Below, one piece after another: positions 8,408 through 17,020 of a stretch of 64,000 nt of DNA. Source of the DNA: Lachnospiraceae bacterium (lineage in GTDB: Bacteria > Bacillota > Clostridia > Lachnospirales > Lachnospiraceae); NCBI GenBank assembly GCA_910576385.1, contig CAJTIR010000014.1, positions 1-64,000 on the forward strand, in the 5' to 3' direction. The translations under genes were made by a program, and so were the position numbers. The notes under the pieces were generated by a model, which saw only the letters and a program-made list of their open reading frames with translations, was not told the origin of the DNA and made no database searches. Position 1 is the stretch's first letter. Each line of letters opens with the position of its first letter.

Positions 8408-8989
8408 TTAAATTTCCTGAGTCACCCTTCCGTTATCATTATTCTTTCGTAAATGTTTTTGTTTATCTTCTACTGGAAAAGATTTCTTTAATATTTCCTG
8501 TTTTTCGAGTTCCATACTTTGCTCTGGCTCTTTCTCTTCTTCCCGAGGTTCATGCCCAGCAGAGACCTGTCCTTTTACTTTACCAAGCAGTGCATCCGCC
8601 AAAGAAGCTTCTAACTTTGCTTTGTTGAGCAACAATTCCTTATTCTCCTGTTCCAGTTCATTGGCATTTTTTTCACTGCTCTCTATGCGGATTTTTGCAG
8701 AGATTAAATCATGCTGCAGCTCATATATTTCCCGCTCTTTCTCCCGAACTGCCTGTTCAAGCTTTTCAGCCTGCTCTTTGGCCTTAAAATAATCATCTGC
8801 AATATTAAGTTCAAGCAGTGTTGATTTCATATCTGCCTGTAAACGCCGAAACTGTTCCAACTCCTCAATCTCACTGATTTTGCTATTGATATAACTTGCA
8901 ACTTTTTGCAGATACTCCTCACTTTCATAACCGCTTAAAGTATAAATTTTACCGCCTATCAACACATCTGCGCTTGTCTTCAATGACAT
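8408..8989 (-). CDS. zapA: Cell division protein ZapA with long coiled coil
   Basis: Residues 1 to about 95 form the ZapA domain (DVLIGGKIYTLSGYESEEYL, then a long helix), which binds FtsZ and bundles its filaments at the division site. Residues 70-150 continue as a heptad-rich coiled coil (KAKEQAEKLEQAVREKEREI), and a charged tail completes 193 residues. That is about twice the length of a minimal ZapA but normal for clostridial forms. GGGAGG lies 9 nt before ATG 8989. Its position between ruvB and the U32/ftsW/PBP genes fits a division role. Confidence 0.9.
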   Translation of the reverse strand: MSLKTSADVLIGGKIYTLSGYESEEYLQKVASYINSKISEIEELEQFRRLQADMKSTLLELNIADDYFKAKEQAEKLEQAVREKEREIYELQHDLISAKIRIESSEKNANELEQENKELLLNKAKLEASLADALLGKVKGQVSAGHEPREEEKEPEQSMELEKQEILKKSFPVEDKQKHLRKNNDNGRVTQEI

Positions 8990-9041
8990 TTATTTAATCC
9001 TCCCTGATCAACACGCTCTTTTCATTTTGACTCCTATTATT

Positions 9042-10049
9042 TTAACACTGTGGTACAGCTTTGGCAATTCCAAAATGGCCATAGGTGAAATCAGTAACCA
9101 CTCTGCCCTTCGGGGTTCGATTGATAAAACCATTCTTAACTAAATATGGCTCATAGACATCCTCAATCGTACCTGAATCTTCTCCAACCGCTGCTGCCAG
9201 GGTGTCCAATCCCACTGGCCCGCCCTGAAATTTATCAATCATAGTCATTAAAATATTGCGGTCATTTTGATCTAGCCCAAATTTATCTACTTCCAACAAA
9301 TCCAATGCAAACACAGCCACTTCTCTAGTAATCCTGCCGTCATATTTGACCTGTGCAAAATCCCGCACGCGTTTCAGCAGACGATTGGCCAGTCTTGGCG
9401 TACCTCTGGAACGCCTGGCAAGCTCAAAAGCTCCTTCTGCGTCAATCTCAACCTGAAGTTTCTTGGCAGAATGCAGAATAATCGTTCTTAGTTCTTCAGG
9501 AGTATAAAATTCTAAATGCTGCACGACACCGAATCGATCTCTGAGCGGCGCCGATAAAAGACCAGCTCTTGTGGTCGCACCCACCAAAGTAAAATGCGGC
9601 AAATCCAACCTGATCGAGCGCGCTGAAGCGCCCTTGCCAATCATAATGTCAATCACATAATCCTCCATTGCCGGGTACAGCACTTCTTCCACCTGACGAT
9701 TGAGCCGATGAATTTCGTCCACAAAAAGTAAATCGCCTTCCTGAAGACCGCTTAAGATCGCGGCCATCTCTCCTGGTTTACCGATCGCTGGACCAGAAGT
9801 AATTTTCATATGTACTGTCATTTCATTGGCAATAATCCCTGCCAGGGTAGTTTTCCCCAATCCAGGCGGACCATAAAACAGCACATGATCTAAGGCTTCC
9901 CCTCTCTGTTTTGCCGCTTCAATATAAACCTTCAAAGTCTTTTTGGTTTTTTCTTGTCCAATATATTCTTCAAGACGCTGTGGACGGAGGCTGGTTTCAA
10001 TTTTTAAGTCTTCCTCCTGGATCTGGGTGGAAATCACACGTTTTTCCAT
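9042..10049 (-). CDS. ruvB: Holliday junction branch migration helicase RuvB
   Basis: RuvB is the hexameric AAA+ motor that, with RuvA, drives branch migration of Holliday junctions during recombinational repair. At 335 residues the protein is full length. Walker A is GPPGLGKTT at 60-68, Walker B is DEIH at 111-114, [17 protein letters not shown] carries sensor 1 and the arginine finger, and the C-terminal winged helix ends in FINRTPKGR. The start has an AAAGGA site. Unusually, ruvA is not adjacent: about 1.6 kb with an ATPase, a GNAT and a broken small gene lie between them. A separate promoter for ruvB is visible at 10192-10220. Confidence 0.98.
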   Translation of the reverse strand: MEKRVISTQIQEEDLKIETSLRPQRLEEYIGQEKTKKTLKVYIEAAKQRGEALDHVLFYGPPGLGKTTLAGIIANEMTVHMKITSGPAIGKPGEMAAILSGLQEGDLLFVDEIHRLNRQVEEVLYPAMEDYVIDIMIGKGASARSIRLDLPHFTLVGATTRAGLLSAPLRDRFGVVQHLEFYTPEELRTIILHSAKKLQVEIDAEGAFELARRSRGTPRLANRLLKRVRDFAQVKYDGRITREVAVFALDLLEVDKFGLDQNDRNILMTMIDKFQGGPVGLDTLAAAVGEDSGTIEDVYEPYLVKNGFINRTPKGRVVTDFTYGHFGIAKAVPQC

Positions 10050-10179
10050 GAAAGCTAATCCTTTCCGATATTCTTATTACTCCGTATAGTGTCTGTCACA
10101 TTTTTCCATAAACTCATTTACATTACTCTGGCAGTTAAATATCACACTAGAGTAATAAAAATATGACGCACCTCTTAAT

Positions 10180-10366
10180 TCATGCATACACAGTATATAC
10201 TCCATCTTCAAATAAGTCAACAATTCTGCGCAAAGCAGGAAAATTGCTGACTATGGCGTCTCCAAATATCTGCACAAACGCCTCTGCCTGGCTCATTACT
10301 GTCAGGATTCAGCCTTTCTATTTTTCCATAGTCAATATTTTTATCGTCCATTCCTTCACTTTCCAT
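10180..10366 (-). pseudogene. Frameshifted small gene coupled to the GNAT gene
   Basis: The ATG at 10364-10366 overlaps the stop of the upstream GNAT gene as TAATG, typical of translational coupling. This frame reads MESEGMDDKNIDYGKIERLN and would stop at 10217-10219 after 49 residues, with an unlikely tail. A second frame (10180-10296) reads MSQAEAFVQIFGDAIVSNFP and continues with ALRRIVDLFEDGVYTVYA, which looks like an amphipathic helix of a real protein. The simplest view is one gene of about 60 codons with a frameshift near 10296-10305. It could be decay, a sequencing error or a programmed shift. The family is unknown. Confidence 0.4.
10192..10220 (-). promoter_or_regulatory. Predicted sigma-A promoter for ruvB
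   Basis: On the minus strand, TTGACT (10215-10220) and TATACT (10192-10197) are separated by exactly 17 nt. Transcription would begin near 10185, giving a leader of about 135 nt before ruvB. That leader contains an imperfect inverted repeat (about 10075-10095 with 10141-10157, TATTACTC/GAGTAATA). The promoter lies inside the remnant of the broken small gene, so ruvB could be expressed without ruvA. Confidence 0.55.
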
Positions 10367-10824
10367 TACAATCCACGCGGCAGTTCCTTAATCATTTCCA
10401 TGTAAGGCAGTTCCCTGTAACCACATTTTTTGTAAACCTCAATGGCCCACGTATTCCCCCGCTCCACTTCTAACTTCAAAAGTACTGCTTGTCCCTGGTA
10501 TGTCTTCTCAAGATACCCAAAAAACTGTGTTCCAATTCCACCACCGCGATACTCTGGCTTCATATAAAGATCCTCAATCCAGATACAAATTCCGCCAAAT
10601 TCTGTGGAAAAACTTTTGGCTAGCATCGCATAACCAGCAATTCCGCCATGCGCCCGAAATACAAGCCCTTCCATATAAGGATTATCACTCGTACAGGCAT
10701 CAATATCACGCCTCAATACTTCCTCCGATACATCATGTAAAATCGCTGGAGAATCATAAAAATCCCGCATCATCTCATATACTTCATTGGTATCTTTCTG
10801 TTCCATCTTCTTAATCGTGATCAT
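10366..10824 (-). CDS. GNAT family N-acetyltransferase
   Basis: This 152-residue single-domain GNAT enzyme should transfer an acetyl group from acetyl-CoA to an amine. The acetyl-CoA pyrophosphate-binding loop is visible as YRGGGIGTQFFGYLE (about residues 93-107), followed by LLKLEVERGNTWAIEVYKKCGY, split as LEVERGNTWA and EVYKKCGYRE, the usual last strands and helix. The substrate is unknown. AGGAGG precedes ATG 10824. It follows the ATPase gene by 12 nt, and its stop overlaps the next small frame, so the three form one transcription unit inserted between ruvA and ruvB. Confidence 0.88.
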   Translation of the reverse strand: MITIKKMEQKDTNEVYEMMRDFYDSPAILHDVSEEVLRRDIDACTSDNPYMEGLVFRAHGGIAGYAMLAKSFSTEFGGICIWIEDLYMKPEYRGGGIGTQFFGYLEKTYQGQAVLLKLEVERGNTWAIEVYKKCGYRELPYMEMIKELPRGL

Positions 10825-10836
10825 TTTTGCTCCCTC

Positions 10837-11703
10837 CTATTTCTCTGGCTCAAATTCATGTTCATGCTTCTTAAAAAAATCATAGTAGATACGTACATTG
10901 TGAAGTTCACTCCAATGCTTCACATCCACATATTCCTCATCCATATCATAAATTTTTGCACCTCGCATGGAAAGTAAAAAGGGCGAATGTGTGGCAATGA
11001 TAAACTGGCATCCAAAGAAACGGGCCGAATCCTCAATAAACTGCAATAACTCCTGCTGTCGTTCTGGAGACAAACTATTCTCCGGCTCATCCAGCAAATA
11101 TAAACCATTCTCCTGGATTTTTTCTGTAAAATATAGAAACGCACTTTCACCATTGGAATGCTCTCTGATATTATCCATCACGTTTTTTCTTATATAATTG
11201 GATTGACTGTTGCTTTTTGCCATATTTACTTTTTTTAATTTCTCATAATCCTCAAGTGACTTAATCTGAAACGGTGTATACTTTAGATCCAGATAATCTG
11301 CTAACAGTTCCTCCCGCTTTTGATTAATTCCGTTGTTCATACTCCTTAAGTTTAACATAAAGTCAAATACATCATCACTAGTGATAATCCGACTGCCTTT
11401 CGGTATATCTGCGCTTGTGTAGTAATGGCAAACCTTCAGATAATCCTCAAAAAAATTGGAACAGTTATATAAAGTATCACGGGTAAGTTCTAATTTCTGT
11501 GCAATTACATTCATAGCGGTTGTCTTTCCACAACCGTTTCCACCATATAATATCGTAATCGGCTCAAAATCAAGCCTCTTTAATCCATGCTCTGACAAAA
11601 TTAAAAATGGGTAAACTGTGTCATAACATGTCCTTTTCTGTCCCATTGTAATATCATATTCCAGCTCTCTGTCAGGAAAATGAAAGTCAGATAGATAAAT
11701 CAT
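10837..11703 (-). CDS. SMC/ABC-like AAA ATPase (AAA_21 type)
   Basis: This 288-residue ATPase has the RecF/SMC-like nucleotide-binding arrangement: Walker A GGNGCGKTT at 54-62, an ABC-signature-like SNGES at 183-187, Walker B LYLLDEPENS at 201-210, and an ATHSPFLL switch histidine after it. The insertion between Walker A and the signature is short and mainly helical, with no long coiled coil, so it is not SMC, RecN or RecF itself. Such stand-alone ATPases occur in defence and repair contexts, but nothing here fixes a role. AAGGAG precedes ATG 11703. It lies 10 nt after ruvA and 12 nt before the GNAT gene. Confidence 0.85.
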   Translation of the reverse strand: MIYLSDFHFPDRELEYDITMGQKRTCYDTVYPFLILSEHGLKRLDFEPITILYGGNGCGKTTAMNVIAQKLELTRDTLYNCSNFFEDYLKVCHYYTSADIPKGSRIITSDDVFDFMLNLRSMNNGINQKREELLADYLDLKYTPFQIKSLEDYEKLKKVNMAKSNSQSNYIRKNVMDNIREHSNGESAFLYFTEKIQENGLYLLDEPENSLSPERQQELLQFIEDSARFFGCQFIIATHSPFLLSMRGAKIYDMDEEYVDVKHWSELHNVRIYYDFFKKHEHEFEPEK

Positions 11704-11713
11704 TTCCAGCTCC

Positions 11714-12316
11714 TTAAAATGCCATCTGCCTTAACGCTGCCTTTAATACCTCTTCCACCGTAATTTCCTCTGTAAATTCCACGCCATTTACCGCTTTCAA
11801 TGCTTCTGTGGAAGAATAGCCCAAGGCTGTTAATGCCTGTATTGCCTCACTCTTAACACCAAAACCTGCTGCTTTTTCCTGGACATGTGCTGTCTTAGCC
11901 TCAAATGCATCTTCCAGGTTTAACTTATCCTTTAATTCTAGGATTACCCTTTGCGCTGTCTTATTGCCAATGCCAGGGGCTTTGGCAATCGTCTTGGCAT
12001 CCTCTCCCAACACGGCAAAACGCAGATCGTCCGGCGTCATCACACTTAAAATAGCAAGCGCACCCTTCGGCCCAATTCCACTGACACCTAGAAGAAGCTT
12101 GAAGATATTTAAGTCATCTTTGGTAAGAAATCCATAGAGCTTCATCGCATCTTCTTTCACGAGAAGATAAGTATAAATCTTTACAGCCTGCCCTGTCCCA
12201 GTAAAATTGTCGATCATACTGGCTGGAATATGAATTTGATAACCAATGTCATTGACTTCAAGTACAATGGTATCATCCAAAATCTCAACCAGTTCACCTT
12301 TCATATATGAATACAT
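11714..12316 (-). CDS. ruvA: Holliday junction branch migration protein RuvA
   Basis: RuvA binds four-way DNA junctions as a tetramer and loads RuvB rings. The 200-residue protein has the full architecture: an N-terminal OB domain (MYSYMKGELVEILDDTIVLE), two helix-hairpin-helix motifs (LLGVSGIGPKGALAIL and IAKAPGIGNKTAQRVILELK) and a C-terminal three-helix RuvB-binding domain (SEAIQALTALGYSSTEALKAV). The start at 12316 has an AAGGTGG site. It lies 12 nt after miaB. In most bacteria ruvB follows directly; here the ATPase/GNAT cassette intervenes. Confidence 0.97.
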   Translation of the reverse strand: MYSYMKGELVEILDDTIVLEVNDIGYQIHIPASMIDNFTGTGQAVKIYTYLLVKEDAMKLYGFLTKDDLNIFKLLLGVSGIGPKGALAILSVMTPDDLRFAVLGEDAKTIAKAPGIGNKTAQRVILELKDKLNLEDAFEAKTAHVQEKAAGFGVKSEAIQALTALGYSSTEALKAVNGVEFTEEITVEEVLKAALRQMAF

Positions 12317-12328
12317 CCTGCCACCTTC

Positions 12329-13777
12329 TTATTTCGCCAATTCTCCATAAAAATAAAATCCTTTGCAAACCTGAAGCTTCACTTTCACAATCTTGCCTAT
12401 CAAATCACTGGTTCCTTTAAAATGTACAATAAAGTTATTGCTCAGCCTACCAGTCACCAACGATTCCTCTTGTCTGTTTATCTCTTCCACCAGAACCTCT
12501 TCCACATTTCCTGTCAAAGCCTCTGCCCGCTTTGCTGCACCGCTCTGCACTTCCTTCAAAAGACGGTCAAATCGATCCTTTACCACATTCTCTGGTATCT
12601 GATCTTCTTTGCGTGCTGCTGGAGTTCCCGTCCGTTTGGAATAGACAAACGTAAATGCACTGTCATATCCTACTTGTTTGACCACATCCATAGTTTCCAG
12701 AAAATCTTCCTCCGTCTTCCCTGGAAAACCGACAATAATATCGGTAGTCAAAGCAATATCAGGAACAGCTTTGCGAATTCTTTCCACCAGAGCAAGATAC
12801 TGTTCTTTGTCGTAATGGCGATTCATTTCCTTTAATATGCGGCTGCTGCCAGACTGCAGCGGCAAGTGCAGGTGTTTACATATTTTTTTTGATTGCCCCA
12901 TCACTGTAATCAATTCATCGGAAAGATCCTTAGGATGAGAAGTCATAAAACGGATCCGCTCAATTCCCTCCACCTTCTCCACTTCACGCAATAATTCTGC
13001 AAAGGTCACTGGTTTTTCAAGATTTTTCCCATAAGAATTGACATTTTGCCCAAGAAGCATCACTTCTACCACTCCATCCGCTGCCAAACGTTCAATTTCT
13101 CTTAAAATATCCTCTGGTTTGCGGCTCCGTTCCCTTCCTCGTACATATGGAACGATACAGTAACTGCAGAAATTATTACAGCCAAACATAATATTAACTC
13201 CAGACTTAAAGGAATACTTTCGCTCTATTGGTAAATCCTCTACAATCATATCTGTATCTTTCCAGATATCCACTACCATACCTTCCTGCTCAAAAGAAGC
13301 TGCAATCAATTCTGCAAATTTATAAATATTATGCGTTCCAAACACCAAATCCACAAAACGGTAGCTTTTTTGTAATTTTTCAATAACCTCTTCTTCCTGC
13401 ATCATGCAGCCGCAGAGAGCAATCTTCATCTGAGGGTGCTGCTTTTTGTAATTGTTAAGATAGCCCAACCGTCCCCAAACCTTGTTATTGGCGTTTTCTC
13501 TTACTGTACAGGTATTGTATATCACAAAATCTGCCTCTTCGCTGTCTGCCTTTTCATAACCGATCATCTCCAAAATCCCTGTCAGTTTTTCTGAATCTCT
13601 GGCATTCATCTGACAGCCAAATGTTTGAGTAAAAAAGCACGGACGACGGCCATTTGTATTTTCAAATTCACGAATCCATTTCTGACATTTTGCAATATAG
13701 TAATACTGTCTGGCTGGCTCTTCTGTAGGCGCCTCTGAGTTTAAATCTATTTTATCTAAATCAATTTCATTATACAT
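12329..13777 (-). CDS. miaB: tRNA-2-methylthio-N6-dimethylallyladenosine synthase MiaB
   Basis: MiaB is a radical-SAM methylthiotransferase that adds a methylthio group to i6A37 of tRNAs reading UNN codons. The N-terminal MTTase domain binds one 4Fe-4S cluster through C55, C90 and C124. The radical-SAM cluster binds through C200, C204 and C207 (GCNNFCSYC). A C-terminal TRAM domain (about 415-480) binds tRNA. At 482 residues it is slightly longer than the E. coli enzyme because of an N-terminal extension common in Clostridia. GGAGG lies 14 nt before ATG 13777. It appears to lead the miaB-ruvA unit. Confidence 0.96.
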   Translation of the reverse strand: MYNEIDLDKIDLNSEAPTEEPARQYYYIAKCQKWIREFENTNGRRPCFFTQTFGCQMNARDSEKLTGILEMIGYEKADSEEADFVIYNTCTVRENANNKVWGRLGYLNNYKKQHPQMKIALCGCMMQEEEVIEKLQKSYRFVDLVFGTHNIYKFAELIAASFEQEGMVVDIWKDTDMIVEDLPIERKYSFKSGVNIMFGCNNFCSYCIVPYVRGRERSRKPEDILREIERLAADGVVEVMLLGQNVNSYGKNLEKPVTFAELLREVEKVEGIERIRFMTSHPKDLSDELITVMGQSKKICKHLHLPLQSGSSRILKEMNRHYDKEQYLALVERIRKAVPDIALTTDIIVGFPGKTEEDFLETMDVVKQVGYDSAFTFVYSKRTGTPAARKEDQIPENVVKDRFDRLLKEVQSGAAKRAEALTGNVEEVLVEEINRQEESLVTGRLSNNFIVHFKGTSDLIGKIVKVKLQVCKGFYFYGELAK

Positions 13778-13860
13778 TATTTTTGACGTTTCCTCCCTAA
13801 ATTTAATTTAAGAAGCAATTTATCTTACAACTTAAATGGAATACTGGTCTCTTTTTATAT

Positions 13861-14367
13861 TTATAATATAATTTCAATTTTTTCCTTCTCAGCTACTGTC
13901 TTAACCATTGCTTCTGGAACATCCAGCATCTCAACTACATGATTGATATGGTTATCTTTTTTTAAAAAGTTAGCAATCAATTGTTCCATTCCTTTTTCTA
14001 TTCCTTTTTCTATTCCTTTTTCTATTCCTTTTTCCATTCCAAGTTCAACGATTGCCCCACTCAAATTACACATAAGACTCAGCCTCCTCTCAACATCGCC
14101 CCCCATTGGAATACGATATTCTTCCTCCAATATCTTTTTACGGTCATCAAGGATTAAGCCTGGCAGCAATAATGTTTCTAATAATCGATGTAATTGATGT
14201 TCATCTGTTTGCCCAACTAATTCTTTTGACAAACCCACGAATACCAGTCTCAGGAGGTCATATCTTCCAAACTCACCATGTTTTCCGACTCTGTTATTTT
14301 GTATCATCCTATATTCTGTAATACTATTTTCAATGGGAAAAAATTCTTTGATTAAATTATACCACAT
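13861..14367 (-). pseudogene. C-terminal remnant of an Rpn/PD-(D/E)XK transposase-like protein
   Basis: The 168-residue reading matches the C-terminal part of Rpn-family recombination-promoting nucleases: a helical region, then the characteristic GIEKGIEKGIEKGMEQ repeat and a final short helical tail. The N-terminal PD-(D/E)XK nuclease domain is missing, since full-length members have about 270-300 residues. Only 20 nt separate this frame from the upstream GNAT gene, so the 5' half was deleted. There is no ribosome binding site before the first ATG. It is probably inactive. The tandem 12-bp repeat encoding GIEK is slippage-prone. Confidence 0.7.
13986..14040. repeat. Tandem 12-bp repeat inside the Rpn remnant
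   Basis: The unit TATTCCTTTTTC (plus strand) occurs nearly five times in a row with only edge changes, and encodes repeated GIEK/GMEK tetrapeptides on the minus strand. Because 12 is a multiple of three, slippage changes protein length without a frameshift. Such a repeat is common before the C-terminus of Rpn-family proteins. Confidence 0.75.
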
Positions 14368-14387
14368 CTATCTTCATTTTGTAACTA

Positions 14388-14921
14388 TTACAAAATATAT
14401 TCCAACTGACAATCGCATGGCTCCGCTTCTACAAGCTCCTGATTATATTCCTCTGCCTCCTTACAGCCCAGCGAATGGTAAAATGCCTGTGTCTCTTCGG
14501 CTGAATGAGCAGAAATATAAATCTTTTTGGCGCCTAGTTTTTTTGCCGCTGCTTTGGCACACACAAACAGCCCTTTTCCGATTCCCTCCCCTCTGCACTC
14601 ACAAGACACATGGATACAAGATAACTGTACATACTGATCTTTCAGTCCAAAACGCTGACTTTCCACAGAACAAAATCCACTTAACCTGTCCTGCATAAAG
14701 GCTCCAAAGACAAATCCTCCCGTGTTGACTGTATTTTTTAAACATTTAACCAAAAATTCATACTGTGCTTCACTCCAGTCATCGACAAAAGCAATATCCT
14801 TCAATATCCATCTTCCTTGTTCCTTGCGCCAGCAGCGCTTTACCTCCTGCCGACGATTAAAATGAGAAAAAAGCGCTCTGGTAATCTGAGATTCCGATAA
14901 AATCTGATATGCTGCCTCCAT
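14388..14921 (-). CDS. GNAT family N-acetyltransferase
   Basis: This 177-residue GNAT enzyme shows the acetyl-CoA loop CRGEGIGKGLFVCAKAAAKK, split as CRGEGIGKGL and FVCAKAAAKK (about 110-129), followed by a KKIYISAHSAEETQAFYHSLGCKEA-type last strand and helix (YISAHSAEET, FYHSLGCKEA). The substrate is unknown. The last strand ends in EPCDCQLEYIL. GGAGG lies 8 nt before ATG 14921. It follows proA by 17 nt, so it probably belongs to the same transcript. A 9-bp inverted repeat (14376-14396, ATTTTGTAA/TTACAAAAT) overlaps its stop codon. Confidence 0.87.
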   Translation of the reverse strand: MEAAYQILSESQITRALFSHFNRRQEVKRCWRKEQGRWILKDIAFVDDWSEAQYEFLVKCLKNTVNTGGFVFGAFMQDRLSGFCSVESQRFGLKDQYVQLSCIHVSCECRGEGIGKGLFVCAKAAAKKLGAKKIYISAHSAEETQAFYHSLGCKEAEEYNQELVEAEPCDCQLEYIL

Positions 14922-14938
14922 AAATTAACCTCCACAGC

Positions 14939-16192
14939 TTAAGGCCGTATCTGACCATTTCCATAAATAATATATTTTGTACTGGTAAGTTCTTTTAATC
15001 CCATAGGGCCTCTGGCATGAAGCTTTTGAGTGCTAATTCCAATTTCACCGCCAAAACCAAATTCAAATCCATCTGTAAACCTTGTAGATGCATTGACATA
15101 GACTGCCGCCGCATCAATCTGATCTAAAAACTTCTGTGAATTTTGATAATCCCTTGTGATAATTGCCTCAGAATGACCTGTATTATATTGGTTGATATGT
15201 GCAATCGCTTCCTCTATATTTGATACGGTCTTTATGGACAAAACATAGTCCAAATACTCTGTACCCCAATCTTTTTCTGTGGCTGCCACAATCTCAGGAC
15301 ATACACTGCAGCTTGCCTCATCTCCACGAAGCTCTACCTTTTTTTCTTTTAATTTTTCCACCAGCTTTGGCAGTAAAACATCTTTGACTTTTTCATGAAT
15401 TACCAAGGATTCACAAGCATTGCAGACACCAATCCTCTGTGTCTTGGCGTTAAAAATAATCTCCACTGCCATATCCAGATCGGCTGATTCATCCACATAG
15501 ATATGACAATTTCCCGTTCCCGTCTCAATCACCGGAACGGTTGCACGCTCCACCACGGTACGAATCAAACCTGCGCCGCCTCTGGGAATCAGCACATCCA
15601 CATAGCGGTTGAGACGCATAAACTCTTCTGCTGTCTGATGACTGGTATCTGTGATTAACTGAATCGCCTCTGCTGGAAGCTGACACTTAATCAACGCCTC
15701 CTGCAAAACTCTGGTAATTGCCTGGTTAGAATGAACGGCATCCTTTCCTCCTCGAAGAATCACCACATTTCCAGCCTTAAAACACAGCCCAAAAGCATCT
15801 GCTGTCACATTGGGACGTGATTCATAGATAATACCAATTACCCCCAAAGGAACACGTTTCTGACCAATCATCAAGCCATTGGGACGCTGTTTCATAGACA
15901 GAACCTCACCGACTGGATCCTCCAATTCGGCCATCTGCTTCAATCCTTCCGCCATCTGCGCAATTCTTGTCTCTGTAAGCAACAGACGATCCACCAACGC
16001 CGGCGCCATCTGATTTTCTTTTGCCTGAGCGATGTCCACAGCATTGGCCTCCAACAATGTTTTCTTATTTGCCACCAAATCCTCTGCCGCTGTCACAAGC
16101 GCTTTATTTTTCTGGCTTGTGGACAATAGCCGAAGTAATGCTTCCGCTGATTTCGCCTGTTTTCCAATTTTTTCTAATGTAAGATTTGACAT
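14939..16192 (-). CDS. proA: Glutamate-5-semialdehyde dehydrogenase (gamma-glutamyl phosphate reductase)
   Basis: ProA reduces gamma-glutamyl phosphate to glutamate-5-semialdehyde with NADPH, the second step of proline synthesis. The 417-residue length and the motifs [21 protein letters not shown] ([10 protein letters not shown]), [11 protein letters not shown], and the catalytic-cysteine region [11 protein letters not shown] identify it. I take ATG 16192 as start: a GAGG site lies 13 nt upstream, and the earlier TTG at 16204 abuts that site. It is the second gene after 5-formyl-THF cyclo-ligase, separated by two stem-loops. The kinase gene proB is about 1.1 kb upstream in the same direction. 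Confidence 0.97.
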   Translation of the reverse strand: MSNLTLEKIGKQAKSAEALLRLLSTSQKNKALVTAAEDLVANKKTLLEANAVDIAQAKENQMAPALVDRLLLTETRIAQMAEGLKQMAELEDPVGEVLSMKQRPNGLMIGQKRVPLGVIGIIYESRPNVTADAFGLCFKAGNVVILRGGKDAVHSNQAITRVLQEALIKCQLPAEAIQLITDTSHQTAEEFMRLNRYVDVLIPRGGAGLIRTVVERATVPVIETGTGNCHIYVDESADLDMAVEIIFNAKTQRIGVCNACESLVIHEKVKDVLLPKLVEKLKEKKVELRGDEASCSVCPEIVAATEKDWGTEYLDYVLSIKTVSNIEEAIAHINQYNTGHSEAIITRDYQNSQKFLDQIDAAAVYVNASTRFTDGFEFGFGGEIGISTQKLHARGPMGLKELTSTKYIIYGNGQIRP

Positions 16193-16204
16193 ATTTTGTA
16201 CCAA

Positions 16205-16271
16205 GCCTCAAGCAAAAATGCCTGCATTTTCATTTGAGGCACAGACACAATAAGTGAAAGATATGTGTCTG
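16205..16271 (-). promoter_or_regulatory. Two consecutive stem-loops in the proA leader
   Basis: The first hairpin pairs GCCTCAA (16205-16211) with TTGAGGC (16234-16240), with further pairing of the A-rich and T-rich arms inside. The second pairs CAGACACA (16242-16249) with TGTGTCTG (16264-16271). Both lie between the cyclo-ligase stop and proA. There is no clear U-run after either, so they are more likely processing or attenuation structures than simple terminators. Confidence 0.5.
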
Positions 16272-16314
16272 CTTGTTATCCTTCCTTCTTTTTTTCTTTC
16301 ACCATTTTCTTCTA

Positions 16315-16878
16315 TTACTTTCCTTTAAATAATGAGATAAATACTTGTTCTGTTGCCACCGCATCCATAGTAATATCATACTGACCGGTGGGAACTTCGT
16401 CAATGATCTGCACAGCATAACAGATTCCAACTTTGATACATTCTGAATATCGTGCAAAATACTTGTCATAATAACCCTTTCCATAGCCCATACGCCTTCC
16501 CTGTGCATCAAAAGCGAGACCAGGAACCAGAACCAGAGGATCATTTTTGCAGATTTTCCGCTGTCCGATTGGTTCCATGACATGAAATGTTCCTTCTGTA
16601 AATTCTGTCAGGGAACGTACTTCATAAAAATCCATGTTCCTTCCATTTACCTTTGGAAAAGCGATCTGTTTACCCATCGACAATGCTTTTTTGGCTAAGA
16701 GCAGCATATTTGCCTCCGTATTCAGCGGATAATAGAAATAAATGGTATCTGCCTGCAAAAAGCAATCCTGATTTTGTAAATTCTCACAAATTTTTGCTGA
16801 TAACTGTTGTATCTGTTTGGGGGACAAAAGATCTCTCTTTTGTTTTAGTACAGCTCGTATCTGCTGTTTGCTCTCCAT
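16315..16878 (-). CDS. 5-formyltetrahydrofolate cyclo-ligase
   Basis: This enzyme uses ATP to convert 5-formyl-THF to 5,10-methenyl-THF, returning stored folate to one-carbon metabolism. The 187-residue protein has the family N-terminus (KQQIRAVLKQKRDLLS), a conserved TIYFYYPLNTEANM stretch and the nucleotide-binding signature DAQGRRMGYGKGYYDKY (about 130-146). The best Shine-Dalgarno candidate (AAAGGA) is about 16 nt before ATG 16878, so the start is moderately certain. It sits between DUF896 and proA. Confidence 0.93.
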   Translation of the reverse strand: MESKQQIRAVLKQKRDLLSPKQIQQLSAKICENLQNQDCFLQADTIYFYYPLNTEANMLLLAKKALSMGKQIAFPKVNGRNMDFYEVRSLTEFTEGTFHVMEPIGQRKICKNDPLVLVPGLAFDAQGRRMGYGKGYYDKYFARYSECIKVGICYAVQIIDEVPTGQYDITMDAVATEQVFISLFKGK

Positions 16879-16955
16879 AATATAAACATCTAATCCTTTC
16901 TCCTATACTTGCTATTCTTTTAGAAAAAATTACTGCTTTTACAATTTCCATTTCT

Positions 16956-17013
16956 ATCAAACAACTCTGTTTGCATCGTATTCATCTCTATCTTGATCAA
17001 ACAGCCCTGTTTG
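16956..17013. repeat. Duplicated small hairpin between DUF896 and cyclo-ligase genes
   Basis: Two near-identical 18-bp units with the pattern ATCAAACA-N6-TGTTTG-like arms begin at 16956 and 16996, 40 bp apart. Each can fold into a small stem (CAAACA/TGTTTG). They lie just downstream of the DUF896 stop codon on the transcribed strand and could be 3'-end structures of that transcript. Confidence 0.4.
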
Positions 17014-17020
17014 TGCAGCG

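Noticed and set aside
10163-10405. 80-codon plus-strand frame between ruvB and the GNAT gene
   Set aside because: No ribosome site and low-complexity composition. The minus strand explains the region better (promoter and frameshifted small gene).
10837-11703. ATPase as RecF, RecN or a Gabija/OLD-type defence nuclease
   Set aside because: No long coiled coil, no Toprim domain and no helicase partner. Only a generic SMC/ABC-like ATPase is supported.
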